From Deferribacterales bacterium UBA4806 (lineage in GTDB: Bacteria > Chrysiogenota > Deferribacteres > Deferribacterales > UBA228), in the NCBI GenBank assembly GCA_002402635.1, contig DHGE01000041.1, positions 1 to 15,093 on the forward strand: DNA of 15,093 nt, given 5' to 3'. The number at the start of each line of letters is the position of its first letter. The stretch's first letter is position 1. A model generated the notes under the pieces. That model searched no databases, was not told where the DNA came from, and worked only from the letters and a program-made list of their open reading frames with translations. Positions 1-6,409 of the stretch are shown here, piece after piece. The position numbers were made by a program, and so were the translations under genes.

Positions 1-1142
1 GGCATTATTTTATCCATTTGATAAATAGTTTCTTTTAAATCAGCTAAATATCTGTATGGAATTACAAAGGACAAATCACCAGGTAGAGCATTCATAAGTG
101 TAGGTGCAACAAAATTCTTCGAAATTCTGCTCGCAGTAGATCTTCGTCCTCTAGTCAAATCTCCAAAACGCTGCAATATAACTGAGCCTCCACCTAACAT
201 ATTGGCTAAGTTTGCAATATACTGGCCATATTTCACTGGTTCTTTAAAGGGTTCTGTAAATTTTGTTGAAACTAAAATAGCAAAATTTGTATTTCTACTC
301 TTTTTGTTTTTAAAACAATGCCCATTTACAGTAATAATACCACCTTCATTTTTTTCAATTGTTATAAATCCCCCAGGATTAACACAGAAGGTTCTGACCT
401 CATCTTCAAATTCAACAGTATAGTATTTAATTTTAAACTCATATAGTAAATTTGTAAAAGTATCAGTAACAGATTGAGGGACTTCAACCCTTACACCAAT
501 ATCCACTGGATTTATATCATAGGCAAAACAATATTTCTCAATTAAAAATTGTATCCAATGATTTCCACTTCTACCTACAGCAAGAATTACCTTATCATAG
601 AACTTTTTGTTACCACTCTTTGTTATTATCCCTTTAACAGTTTTGCCTTCAATTATTAAATCTACTATCTCTTCATTGCAAAAAAGGTTTATATTTTTAT
701 TTTCAATAAATATATTGTATAGTTTTTTAATAGCAGCAAGGCAATTGTCCGTTCCTAAGTGCCTAATCTTAGCTGGATACAATCTAAATTTATAACGGCT
801 GCATAAGTATTGTAGATCTTTTATTTTTTCATAATCCCAATTACTATCAAGTCTATCTACACCGCTTAAGTCCCTCCATATAGAATCTACATAGCTAATA
901 AGCTCTTCTAACTTGCTTTCATCAACATAATCATTCAACCACCCACCAAATTCTGTTGTCAATGTTAGCTTTCCATCAGAAAAAGCACCAGCCCCACCAA
1001 AACCTGTAAGCACATCTTCTCTTGTTCTTTGTTCTATATTACTTCCTTTTTCATATATATCTATATAGATGTTACTGTTTTCCATAAGTTTATAAGCTGC
1101 AAAAAGCCCTGAACTTCCAGCGCCAACAATAGCTACTTTCAT
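1..1142 (-). CDS. FAD-dependent dehydrogenase, COG2509-like (3' end cut by window edge)
   Basis: This is the first 380 residues of a flavoprotein whose C-terminus lies beyond position 1. The N-terminus starts MKVAIVGAGSSGL, a Rossmann dinucleotide-binding motif (GxGxxG, residues 7-12). An acidic residue and a glycine-rich stretch (TGFGGAGAFSDGKL) follow, and later a second FAD-type strand, VILAVGRSG. Downstream is a segment with VNPGGF, NGHCF and LGGGSVILQRFGD, which resembles the uncharacterised FAD-dependent dehydrogenases of COG2509. The substrate is unknown. The start is ATG at 1140-1142, with an AGGTGG ribosome site four bases upstream (complement of 1147-1152). It is divergent from the cca operon and its only visible neighbour on this strand side is that intergenic region. 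Assignment to a flavoprotein oxidoreductase is firm; the family name rests on my recognition of the motifs and the physiological role is open. Confidence 0.85.
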   Translation of the reverse strand, partial: MKVAIVGAGSSGLFAAYKLMENSNIYIDIYEKGSNIEQRTREDVLTGFGGAGAFSDGKLTLTTEFGGWLNDYVDESKLEELISYVDSIWRDLSGVDRLDSNWDYEKIKDLQYLCSRYKFRLYPAKIRHLGTDNCLAAIKKLYNIFIENKNINLFCNEEIVDLIIEGKTVKGIITKSGNKKFYDKVILAVGRSGNHWIQFLIEKYCFAYDINPVDIGVRVEVPQSVTDTFTNLLYEFKIKYYTVEFEDEVRTFCVNPGGFITIEKNEGGIITVNGHCFKNKKSRNTNFAILVSTKFTEPFKEPVKYGQYIANLANMLGGGSVILQRFGDLTRGRRSTASRISKNFVAPTLMNALPGDLSFVIPYRYLADLKETIYQMDKIM

Positions 1143-1163
1143 ATAACCACCTATTAAATTTAA

Positions 1164-1183
1164 TTAATATTAATATTAATATT
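1164..1183. repeat. Three tandem TTAATA hexamers in the divergent intergenic region
   Basis: Positions 1164-1181 read as three perfect copies of TTAATA, followed by TT and a run of T. The tract is also nearly self-complementary. It lies between the start codon of the FAD dehydrogenase and its predicted promoter, so it would be in that gene's 5' leader. It may simply reflect very AT-rich intergenic composition. Confidence 0.5.
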
Positions 1184-1216
1184 TTTTTAATTGTATTATT
1201 ATATAATAAATTTTTA

Positions 1217-1244
1217 ATTATAAATATACCACAATTAAGGACAA
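1217..1244 (-). promoter_or_regulatory. Predicted sigma70-type promoter for the FAD dehydrogenase
   Basis: On the minus strand, TTGTCC (complement of 1239-1244) and a perfect TATAAT (complement of 1217-1222) are separated by 16 bases. This would start transcription near 1210 and give a leader of about 67 bases. In DNA this AT-rich, TATAAT occurs often by chance, so only the pairing with a 4/6 -35 element supports it. I found no comparably good plus-strand promoter for the cca operon in the same gap. Confidence 0.4.
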
Positions 1245-1354
1245 TGAACATGTTTAAGATCTTTGATTTGTTGCAATATTATGAGTCTATTGATAAACTA
1301 TTGCTAATTAAGAAATTAGTGAATATTACATCTATAAGAACCATTTCAACATAA
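1244..1354 (+). CDS. Possible 36-residue small ORF upstream of the cca operon
   Basis: An open frame runs from ATG at 1244 to TAA at 1352-1354, with a second in-frame ATG two codons later. AAGGA at 1237-1241 would serve as a ribosome site for the second ATG (1250). The product would be a small basic, leucine- and isoleucine-rich peptide (starting MNMFKIFDLLQYYESIDK). I do not recognise it. It could be a translated leader for the operon or chance, and it lies in a different frame from the nucleotidyltransferase that starts 22 bases after it. Nothing else supports it. Confidence 0.22.
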   Translation: MNMFKIFDLLQYYESIDKLLLIKKLVNITSIRTIST

Positions 1355-1376
1355 AAAAAATTAATGATTATTTATT

Positions 1377-2606
1377 ATGATATTATTTACTGACGAAATT
1401 CCATACAACAATGAAATAACTTATGTAGCTGAACTGCTTAATGCTAAAGTATATTTTGTTGGAGGAACTGTTCGTGATCTTTTATTAAAGAAGCCCGTTC
1501 ATGATATTGATATAGTAGTTTTTAATATCCCCTATACTGTCTTTGCAACAAATCTTAAAAAACATCTGAAAGCACATTCTATTAGTTTTAAAGACAATGT
1601 GAGAATTATAAAGAACCTCACAATTATCGATATATCTAAACCCAGAGGTAAAACTCTATTAGAAGATCTAAAGTTAAGGGATTTTACGATTAACAGTATG
1701 GCCATCACATTAAATGGTCAACTAATAAATTTTAGTGAAGATTTACAAAATAAATGTATAAATATTCAATATAATAATGCTTTTGTTGATGACCCTTTAA
1801 GAATCCTAAGAGCTTATAGATTTGCAAGTGAATTGGGTTTTTTTATCAATGAGATAACTTTAAATAAAATATTTCAACATAGAAAACTCATCTCCAATGT
1901 AGCAATTGAAAGGATTTATGAGGAGCTATACAAAACATTTACAGGTAAATATTTTAAAAATATCTACATTTCCTTTATTGAATCTCAATTGTTCAACATA
2001 ATTTTTAATATCCATAATGAGAATATATCAACGGAATTTACAAAAATTTGTATAAATAAGTTCTTTGATATTGCAAAAGGAGGAATAGATCCTGACAACA
2101 ATTTCATCTATATTATAATATTTTTTTCAATTTACTCATACATTCATAAAAAAAATGACGAAACTATCATTTTAAATAATATAAAAAAAATAATCATTGT
2201 AAAAAAACATTTTATTTTTATCTCTAAAATACTAAACCTATTAAAGACTCTCTTACATACCAACATAAATACAAACCGTTTAAATCACATTATTTTTGAA
2301 AATTTATCTTTAATTTCTAATGTTTTGCTAATCCTTAAAATACTTGGAAAAAGTGAGTTTAATTCTTTTAAAGATTGTAAAAAAATATACTACAAACTAC
2401 AGTATATTTATAACATGTACGATACTAGTAAATTAAATGAAATCTCCGGTAAGGATTTAAAAAATCTTGGCATTCCTGAGGGTGTTTTATTTGGTAAGCT
2501 ATTAAAGAGAGCCCAATATTATTTAGTTATTGGCAAAGCGAATACAAAAGAAGATTCATTGCAAAAAATAAACAAATTATGGAGGAAAATTTATGAAATT
2601 TGTTAG
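1377..2606 (+). CDS. tRNA nucleotidyltransferase (CCA/CC-adding, poly(A) polymerase family)
   Basis: This class II nucleotidyltransferase of 409 residues adds nucleotides to the 3' end of tRNA. Visible motifs are GGTVRDLLL (29-37), the metal-binding DID pair (D43, D45), LLEDL and RDFTINSMA (94-109), DDPLRILRAYRF (138-149) and the helical motif NVAIERIYEEL. A C-terminal segment (SGKDLKNLGIPEG) resembles the tail domain of CCA enzymes. The stretch between the end of the catalytic sheet and the LLEDL motif is only about six residues (KPRGKT), shorter than in classic CCA-adding enzymes; this hints at a CC-adding subtype. The middle is rich in I, K and N. An in-frame TGA at 1365-1367 closes the frame upstream, so ATG 1377 is the first start, but no clear ribosome site precedes it. 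It heads the plus-strand run. The symbol is left blank because CCA, CC and A-adding forms cannot be separated by eye. Confidence 0.9.
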   Translation: MILFTDEIPYNNEITYVAELLNAKVYFVGGTVRDLLLKKPVHDIDIVVFNIPYTVFATNLKKHLKAHSISFKDNVRIIKNLTIIDISKPRGKTLLEDLKLRDFTINSMAITLNGQLINFSEDLQNKCINIQYNNAFVDDPLRILRAYRFASELGFFINEITLNKIFQHRKLISNVAIERIYEELYKTFTGKYFKNIYISFIESQLFNIIFNIHNENISTEFTKICINKFFDIAKGGIDPDNNFIYIIIFFSIYSYIHKKNDETIILNNIKKIIIVKKHFIFISKILNLLKTLLHTNINTNRLNHIIFENLSLISNVLLILKILGKSEFNSFKDCKKIYYKLQYIYNMYDTSKLNEISGKDLKNLGIPEGVLFGKLLKRAQYYLVIGKANTKEDSLQKINKLWRKIYEIC

Positions 2607-3348
2607 ATTTAAAATTGACAAAGTTGAAAAAAAGGGAATTCTAGAGAAAAATAGAATTAGAAGAATAGCTGGTAATTTCTTTACTGACTATACAGCATTA
2701 GATGAATATTATGATCTTTCAGAAATCCAATTTTTGCCTCCAGTCAAACCTAGCAAAATCATATGCGTAGGAAGAAATTATAGAGAGCATGCCATGGAAC
2801 TCAATAATCCAATACCTAAAAGGCCTTTAATATTTCTAAAACCACCATCGGCAGTTATTGCTAATGAGAATATAATAAAACTACCAGATATTTCTAACAG
2901 GGTTGAATATGAAGGTGAATTAGCCATTGTCGTCGGCAAGAAGTGTTCACGCATTAAACCTATTGATGCTGTTCATTATATCTTTGGCTATACTTGTTTC
3001 AATGACATTACAGCACGAGATATTCAATTAGATGAAAAAAATTTCACAACAGCCAAATCCTTTGATACATTTGCTCCAATTGGCCCCTGTATTGAAGATA
3101 ATATAACCTCAGAAGAAGACTTTAATATAAAAACATTAGTTAACGGTAAATTAAAACAAGATGGCAATACTAGAGATATGATATTTGGGATACCACTACT
3201 TATGAGCTTTATTTCATCAATTATGACATTATATCCTGGTGATGTTATAGCAACAGGAACTCCAAAAGGGGTTGGCGTTTTAAAAAAAGGGGATGTTGTA
3301 GAAGTCTTTATCGATAAAATTGGAACATTAAAGAATTATGTCGATTAA
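2593..3348 (+). CDS. Fumarylacetoacetate hydrolase (FAH) family protein
   Basis: This 251-residue protein has the compact fold of FAH-family hydrolases, decarboxylases and isomerases. It shows KIICVGRNYREHA (55-67), FLKPPSAVI, the metal-binding YEGEL (E107 and E109), FNDITARD (D138) and the C-terminal GDVIATGTPKGVG. Members act on acylpyruvates, oxaloacetate or catechol-pathway diketo acids with Mg or Mn; bacterial YcgM-like members are acylpyruvases or oxaloacetate tautomerases/decarboxylases. Nothing in the neighbourhood suggests aromatic degradation, so a housekeeping metabolite-cleaning role is more likely, but this is inference. The ATG at 2593 has a strong GGAGG (2581-2585) seven bases upstream and overlaps the end of the nucleotidyltransferase gene by 14 bases, which suggests coupled translation. 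The substrate is undetermined. Confidence 0.9.
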   Translation: MKFVRFKIDKVEKKGILEKNRIRRIAGNFFTDYTALDEYYDLSEIQFLPPVKPSKIICVGRNYREHAMELNNPIPKRPLIFLKPPSAVIANENIIKLPDISNRVEYEGELAIVVGKKCSRIKPIDAVHYIFGYTCFNDITARDIQLDEKNFTTAKSFDTFAPIGPCIEDNITSEEDFNIKTLVNGKLKQDGNTRDMIFGIPLLMSFISSIMTLYPGDVIATGTPKGVGVLKKGDVVEVFIDKIGTLKNYVD

Positions 3349-3366
3349 TAAATTGTGGAGAATATT

Positions 3367-3594
3367 ATGAAATGTCTCAGATGTGGAACATGCTGCATAT
3401 TTTTTGATATTTCAACACTTAATAAGAAAGCAAATGAGCCCTGTACCTTTTTAGATATTCCCACTGGAAAATGCAAGAGTTATGAAGCTAGACCTGAAGT
3501 TTGTAGAGATTTTAAGACTGATGAAATCTGTTATCTTATTTCCTCACTTACTTTAGAAAACAAGCTTTTTATATTATCAAAGGTATATAAATAA
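3367..3594 (+). CDS. YkgJ-type cysteine-cluster (zinc/iron-chelating) small protein
   Basis: This is a protein of about 75 residues with eight cysteines. They lie in the order C3, C6, C9, C10 (CLRCGTCC), C26 (EPCTFL), C36 (GKCKSY), C46 (EVCRDF) and C55. This is the pattern of the YkgJ or CxxCxxCC family, which is thought to bind zinc or iron; its biochemical function is not known. I chose ATG at 3367 because GGAG at 3357-3360 sits six bases upstream. An alternative GTG at 3355 would add four residues, but that GTG overlaps the ribosome site itself. The stop codon is directly followed by the start of coaE with no gap. Confidence 0.8.
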   Translation: MKCLRCGTCCIFFDISTLNKKANEPCTFLDIPTGKCKSYEARPEVCRDFKTDEICYLISSLTLENKLFILSKVYK

Positions 3595-4251
3595 ATGTAT
3601 GTAGGTTTAACCGGCACTGTTGCTTCTGGGAAAAGCATAGCAGCCAAGTTTTTAGAAAATTGTGGTGCCCATACTATTGATTTAGATAAGGTTTCACGAA
3701 ACCTAATTAATAGAGGGGGAAGTGCCTATAATGAAATTATAAAGGCTTTTGGCAAGATAGTTTTAAATGGAGATGACATTGATAGAAAAAAATTGAGAAG
3801 TATAATATTTGATGATAAAGAAAAAAGAAAACTCCTAGAATCTATTCTACACCCTTTAATCAGAAAAGAAGAAGAAATAATAGTCAGTCATATTGAAAAA
3901 AAATACAAAAATCCTATTATAATAGTTCATGCTGCATTGTTAATTGAAACAGAATCATATAAAAGATTCGATTCACTTATAGTTGTTTATGCTAATATGA
4001 CAAAATGTATTGATCGATTAATTAAAAGGGATAATATTTCAAAAAAAATGGCCATGGCAATGCTAAAAGCACAATTACCATCAGATAAAAAAATTGTGTA
4101 TGCTAACTTTATTATTGATAACACAAAGGATTTAGATTTTTTGAAAAATGAAGCTGAAAGGGTTTATAATTTAATATTTCTTTTGGAGAGATCAAAGAAC
4201 ATGTTGAAAAAACATAATAAACTACCTAATACATATTATAGAAGTACATAA
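3595..4251 (+). CDS. coaE: Dephospho-CoA kinase
   Basis: CoaE catalyses the final step of coenzyme A synthesis: phosphorylation of the 3'-hydroxyl of dephospho-CoA using ATP, in the cytoplasm. The 218-residue product starts MYVGLTGTVASGKS, with the P-loop GTVASGKS at 7-14. DLDKVSR follows in the position of the family's DAD-type acidic motif, then LHPLIRKEE and the lid-like CIDRLIKRDNIS. Its C-terminus (about the last 20 residues, rich in K and N) is a little longer than the typical 200-residue enzyme. The ATG immediately follows the TAA of the upstream cysteine-cluster gene. The only ribosome-site-like bases (AAAGG near 3579-3583) are rather far away, so translation probably depends on the upstream gene. 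Confidence 0.93.
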   Translation: MYVGLTGTVASGKSIAAKFLENCGAHTIDLDKVSRNLINRGGSAYNEIIKAFGKIVLNGDDIDRKKLRSIIFDDKEKRKLLESILHPLIRKEEEIIVSHIEKKYKNPIIIVHAALLIETESYKRFDSLIVVYANMTKCIDRLIKRDNISKKMAMAMLKAQLPSDKKIVYANFIIDNTKDLDFLKNEAERVYNLIFLLERSKNMLKKHNKLPNTYYRST

Positions 4252-4260
4252 GATTATATT

Positions 4261-4527
4261 ATGAAAACTTATAGAGTAATAGTATATGGTCAGGTACAAG
4301 GTGTGGGCTTTAGAGCTTTTATCTATAAACAAGCCCGAAGTCTCTTGTTAAAAGGTTATGTAAAGAATATGAGCGATGGCACGGTTCAGATAGTATTGCA
4401 GGGTCCAGAAAAGCAAGTAAAGAAACTTATTGAATTAGCTAACAATGGACCCTCGTTATCTAAAGTAACAAATATAAAAATAACAGAGGAGGACATGGAA
4501 GCTTTCACAGATTTCCATATAGAGTGA
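4261..4527 (+). CDS. acyP: Acylphosphatase
   Basis: This small cytoplasmic enzyme hydrolyses carboxyl-phosphate bonds in acyl phosphates such as acetyl or carbamoyl phosphate. The 88-residue length is typical of the family. The signature VYGQVQGVGFRAF (8-20) carries the catalytic arginine R18, and GYVKNMSDGTVQI (32-44) carries the catalytic asparagine N36. The alpha/beta ferredoxin-like fold is completed by VQIVLQGPEKQV and a final beta strand. The gene starts nine bases after coaE with no obvious ribosome site, and its TGA stop overlaps the thiC start as TGATG. Its presence between CoA and thiamine genes seems to be co-transcription rather than a shared pathway. Confidence 0.93.
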   Translation: MKTYRVIVYGQVQGVGFRAFIYKQARSLLLKGYVKNMSDGTVQIVLQGPEKQVKKLIELANNGPSLSKVTNIKITEEDMEAFTDFHIE

Positions 4528-5789
4528 TGACTTTATTAGAAAAAGCAAAAAAAGGGATACTTACAGAGGAAATAATAAAAGCTGCAGCATATGAGGATGT
4601 ATCTCCAGAAGATCTAATGAAAGATATTTCTTTGGGCTATACGGTTATACCAAAAAATATTAATCATTGCTTTAATAACATAAGAGCTATAGGAAAAAAC
4701 CTTCTCACTAAGGTTAATGCAAATATAGGAACAAGTTCTGAGTGTACAAATGTCAATAAAGAGCTTGAAAAATTAAAGGTTGCAATAGAGGCCGGAGCTG
4801 ACAGTGTTATGGATTTATCAACAGGTGGCAATTTGCTACATATAAGAGAGAAAATATTAGAGAAATCAAATATCATGGTAGGTGCTGTCCCTATATATAG
4901 CCTGGCAACAGATTTAATAAATAATAATCTAGATGCGACTGCTTTTGATATAGATAAACTTTTTAAAACAATAGAAAATGAATGCTCTAAAGGCATTGAT
5001 TACATTACTGTTCATTGCGGAATAACTTTAGATGCAATAAAAAATTATGATCCTGCAAACAGATTATGTGGAGTTGTTAGCAGAGGTGGCTCCATTCTTA
5101 TCCGTTGGATGTTAAAAAACAAAAAGGAAAACCCCCTTTTTGAACACTTCGATGAGCTGCTTAACATAGCCTATAAATACGATGTAACACTTTCATTGGG
5201 TGATGCCTTAAGACCAGGCTCTATATTTGATGCAGGAGATTACCTCCAATATAATGAATTGCTCAATTTATCTCTCCTTGCAAAAAAAGCACACGATAAA
5301 AATGTACAGGTTATGATAGAGGGCCCAGGACATGTACCGATTAATGAGATAGTTGAACAAGTAAAGCTTGAAAAAAAACTATGCAACGGAAAGCCTTTCT
5401 ATGTACTAGGTCCTCTTCCCACTGACATTGCTTTGGGCTTTGATCATATAGCAGCTGCTGTTGGTGCTTCTATTGCAGCTGCTAATGGAGCTGATTTTTT
5501 ATGTTATGTAACACCTGCTGAACATATAGGTTTACCTGATGTCAATGATGTTTATGAAGGTGTTGTTGCATCAAAAATAGCTGCCCACATAGGGGATTTA
5601 GCTAAAGGAAATATTAAGGCAATTGATAAGGATATGTTAATGAGCAAGTATAGAGCTAACTTAGAATGGAATAAAATGTTTGAATTAGCAATAGATAAAA
5701 AAAGAGCAGCTGAAAAATTTAAAGAGAACCCTTTATCAACATGCAGCATGTGTGGGAAATTATGTGCAATAAAATTAAGCAAAAATTAA
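4527..5789 (+). CDS. thiC: Phosphomethylpyrimidine synthase (short form)
   Basis: ThiC is a radical-SAM enzyme that rearranges aminoimidazole ribotide into 4-amino-5-hydroxymethyl-2-methylpyrimidine phosphate, the pyrimidine half of thiamine. The protein is about 420 residues and lacks the N-terminal domain found in the long E. coli type. Diagnostic segments include DLSTGGNL, HCGITLDAI, VSRGGSILIRWM, LSLGDALRPGS, IEGPGHVPINE, VLGPLPTDIALGFDHIAAA and VTPAEHIGLPD. The C-terminal cluster ligands are C406, C409 and C413, spaced C-x2-C-x3-C, one residue tighter than the usual C-x2-C-x4-C. I prefer ATG 4527 (TGATG with the acyP stop) because the N-terminus MTLLEKAKKGILTEE matches short ThiC proteins; GTG 4524 would add one residue. 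No TPP riboswitch is visible in front of it. Confidence 0.95.
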   Translation: MTLLEKAKKGILTEEIIKAAAYEDVSPEDLMKDISLGYTVIPKNINHCFNNIRAIGKNLLTKVNANIGTSSECTNVNKELEKLKVAIEAGADSVMDLSTGGNLLHIREKILEKSNIMVGAVPIYSLATDLINNNLDATAFDIDKLFKTIENECSKGIDYITVHCGITLDAIKNYDPANRLCGVVSRGGSILIRWMLKNKKENPLFEHFDELLNIAYKYDVTLSLGDALRPGSIFDAGDYLQYNELLNLSLLAKKAHDKNVQVMIEGPGHVPINEIVEQVKLEKKLCNGKPFYVLGPLPTDIALGFDHIAAAVGASIAAANGADFLCYVTPAEHIGLPDVNDVYEGVVASKIAAHIGDLAKGNIKAIDKDMLMSKYRANLEWNKMFELAIDKKRAAEKFKENPLSTCSMCGKLCAIKLSKN

Positions 5790-6409
5790 ATCATTATCTA
5801 AAATTGTATTTAATATTTGAAATCGATTACTTAAAAATATCAATCAATGATTTTTTAACATCCGTTTTCAACGCCGGACTTAAATCTATACAGCTAAGAT
5901 GTAAAAACAAGAATGCCAAGGAGCGTTATGATATTGGTTTGGTAATAAAGAAACATATCCAAAAAAGAGATATACTTTTTATTGTTAATGATAGAATTGA
6001 TCTAGCTATTTTATTACATGCTCATGGTTGCCATTTAGGACAGACAGATCTGCCCTTAATTCCATCAAAAAAACATTTTGATAATATTATTATTGGTTAT
6101 TCTTGCCACAGTGTTGTGGATATTGATTTTAGTAGGAAAAATAATGTCGATTACATTGGTTTGGGTTCAGTATTCCCAACAAAGACAAAAGAAGATGTTG
6201 AAAAAGTGCTAGGTTTAGAAGAATTGGACAATTTAGCTCGATATGCATCGAAAATACCATCAGTTGGCATTGGTGGAATTAATAAATCTAATTTACATAA
6301 AATAAGCAATTCTCCACTTTCAGGTTACGCAATATCTTCAGCAATATGTTCAGCATATGATCCTGGAAAAGTGGTCAAAGATATGTTAAATATTATTAAT
6401 GGAAAATGA
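5762..6409 (+). CDS. thiE: Thiamine-phosphate synthase
   Basis: ThiE joins hydroxymethylpyrimidine diphosphate to thiazole phosphate to make thiamine phosphate. With the start used here the protein has 215 residues, normal for the family. TIM-barrel motifs are IQLRCKN (43-49), VNDRIDLA (75-82), HLGQTDLP (91-98), GYSCHS (112-117), YIGLGSVFPTKTK (131-143, diphosphate-binding) and GIGGIN (169-174). These fit ThiE better than the regulatory TenI branch. The start is uncertain. ATG 5762 has GGGAAA a few bases upstream and overlaps thiC by 28 bases; ATG 5741 would add seven residues; a TTG at 5804, after the thiC stop, has no ribosome site. In every case the start is in or next to the thiC cluster-ligand codons, so translation is probably coupled. 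The thiL gene overlaps its 3' end. Confidence 0.92.
   Translation: MCNKIKQKLNHYLKLYLIFEIDYLKISINDFLTSVFNAGLKSIQLRCKNKNAKERYDIGLVIKKHIQKRDILFIVNDRIDLAILLHAHGCHLGQTDLPLIPSKKHFDNIIIGYSCHSVVDIDFSRKNNVDYIGLGSVFPTKTKEDVEKVLGLEELDNLARYASKIPSVGIGGINKSNLHKISNSPLSGYAISSAICSAYDPGKVVKDMLNIINGK

Noticed and set aside
202..795. Two open frames (73 and 62 residues) on the plus strand
   Set aside because: They are antisense to the FAD dehydrogenase coding sequence, have no family motifs and no ribosome sites.
1202..1207. TATAAT on the plus strand as the cca operon -10
   Set aside because: No acceptable -35 at 15-19 bases upstream; such hexamers are expected by chance in this very AT-rich stretch.
2130..2215. 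Runs of 6-8 A in the nucleotidyltransferase gene as programmed frameshift sites
   Set aside because: The zero frame stays open for the full family length, so there is no need for frameshifting; the runs reflect lysine-rich, AT-rich coding.
4664..5782. Minus-strand open frames of 110 and 76 residues
   Set aside because: They lie opposite thiC, whose motifs are continuous through both regions. Their composition (serine/leucine rich) is typical of the complement of real genes.
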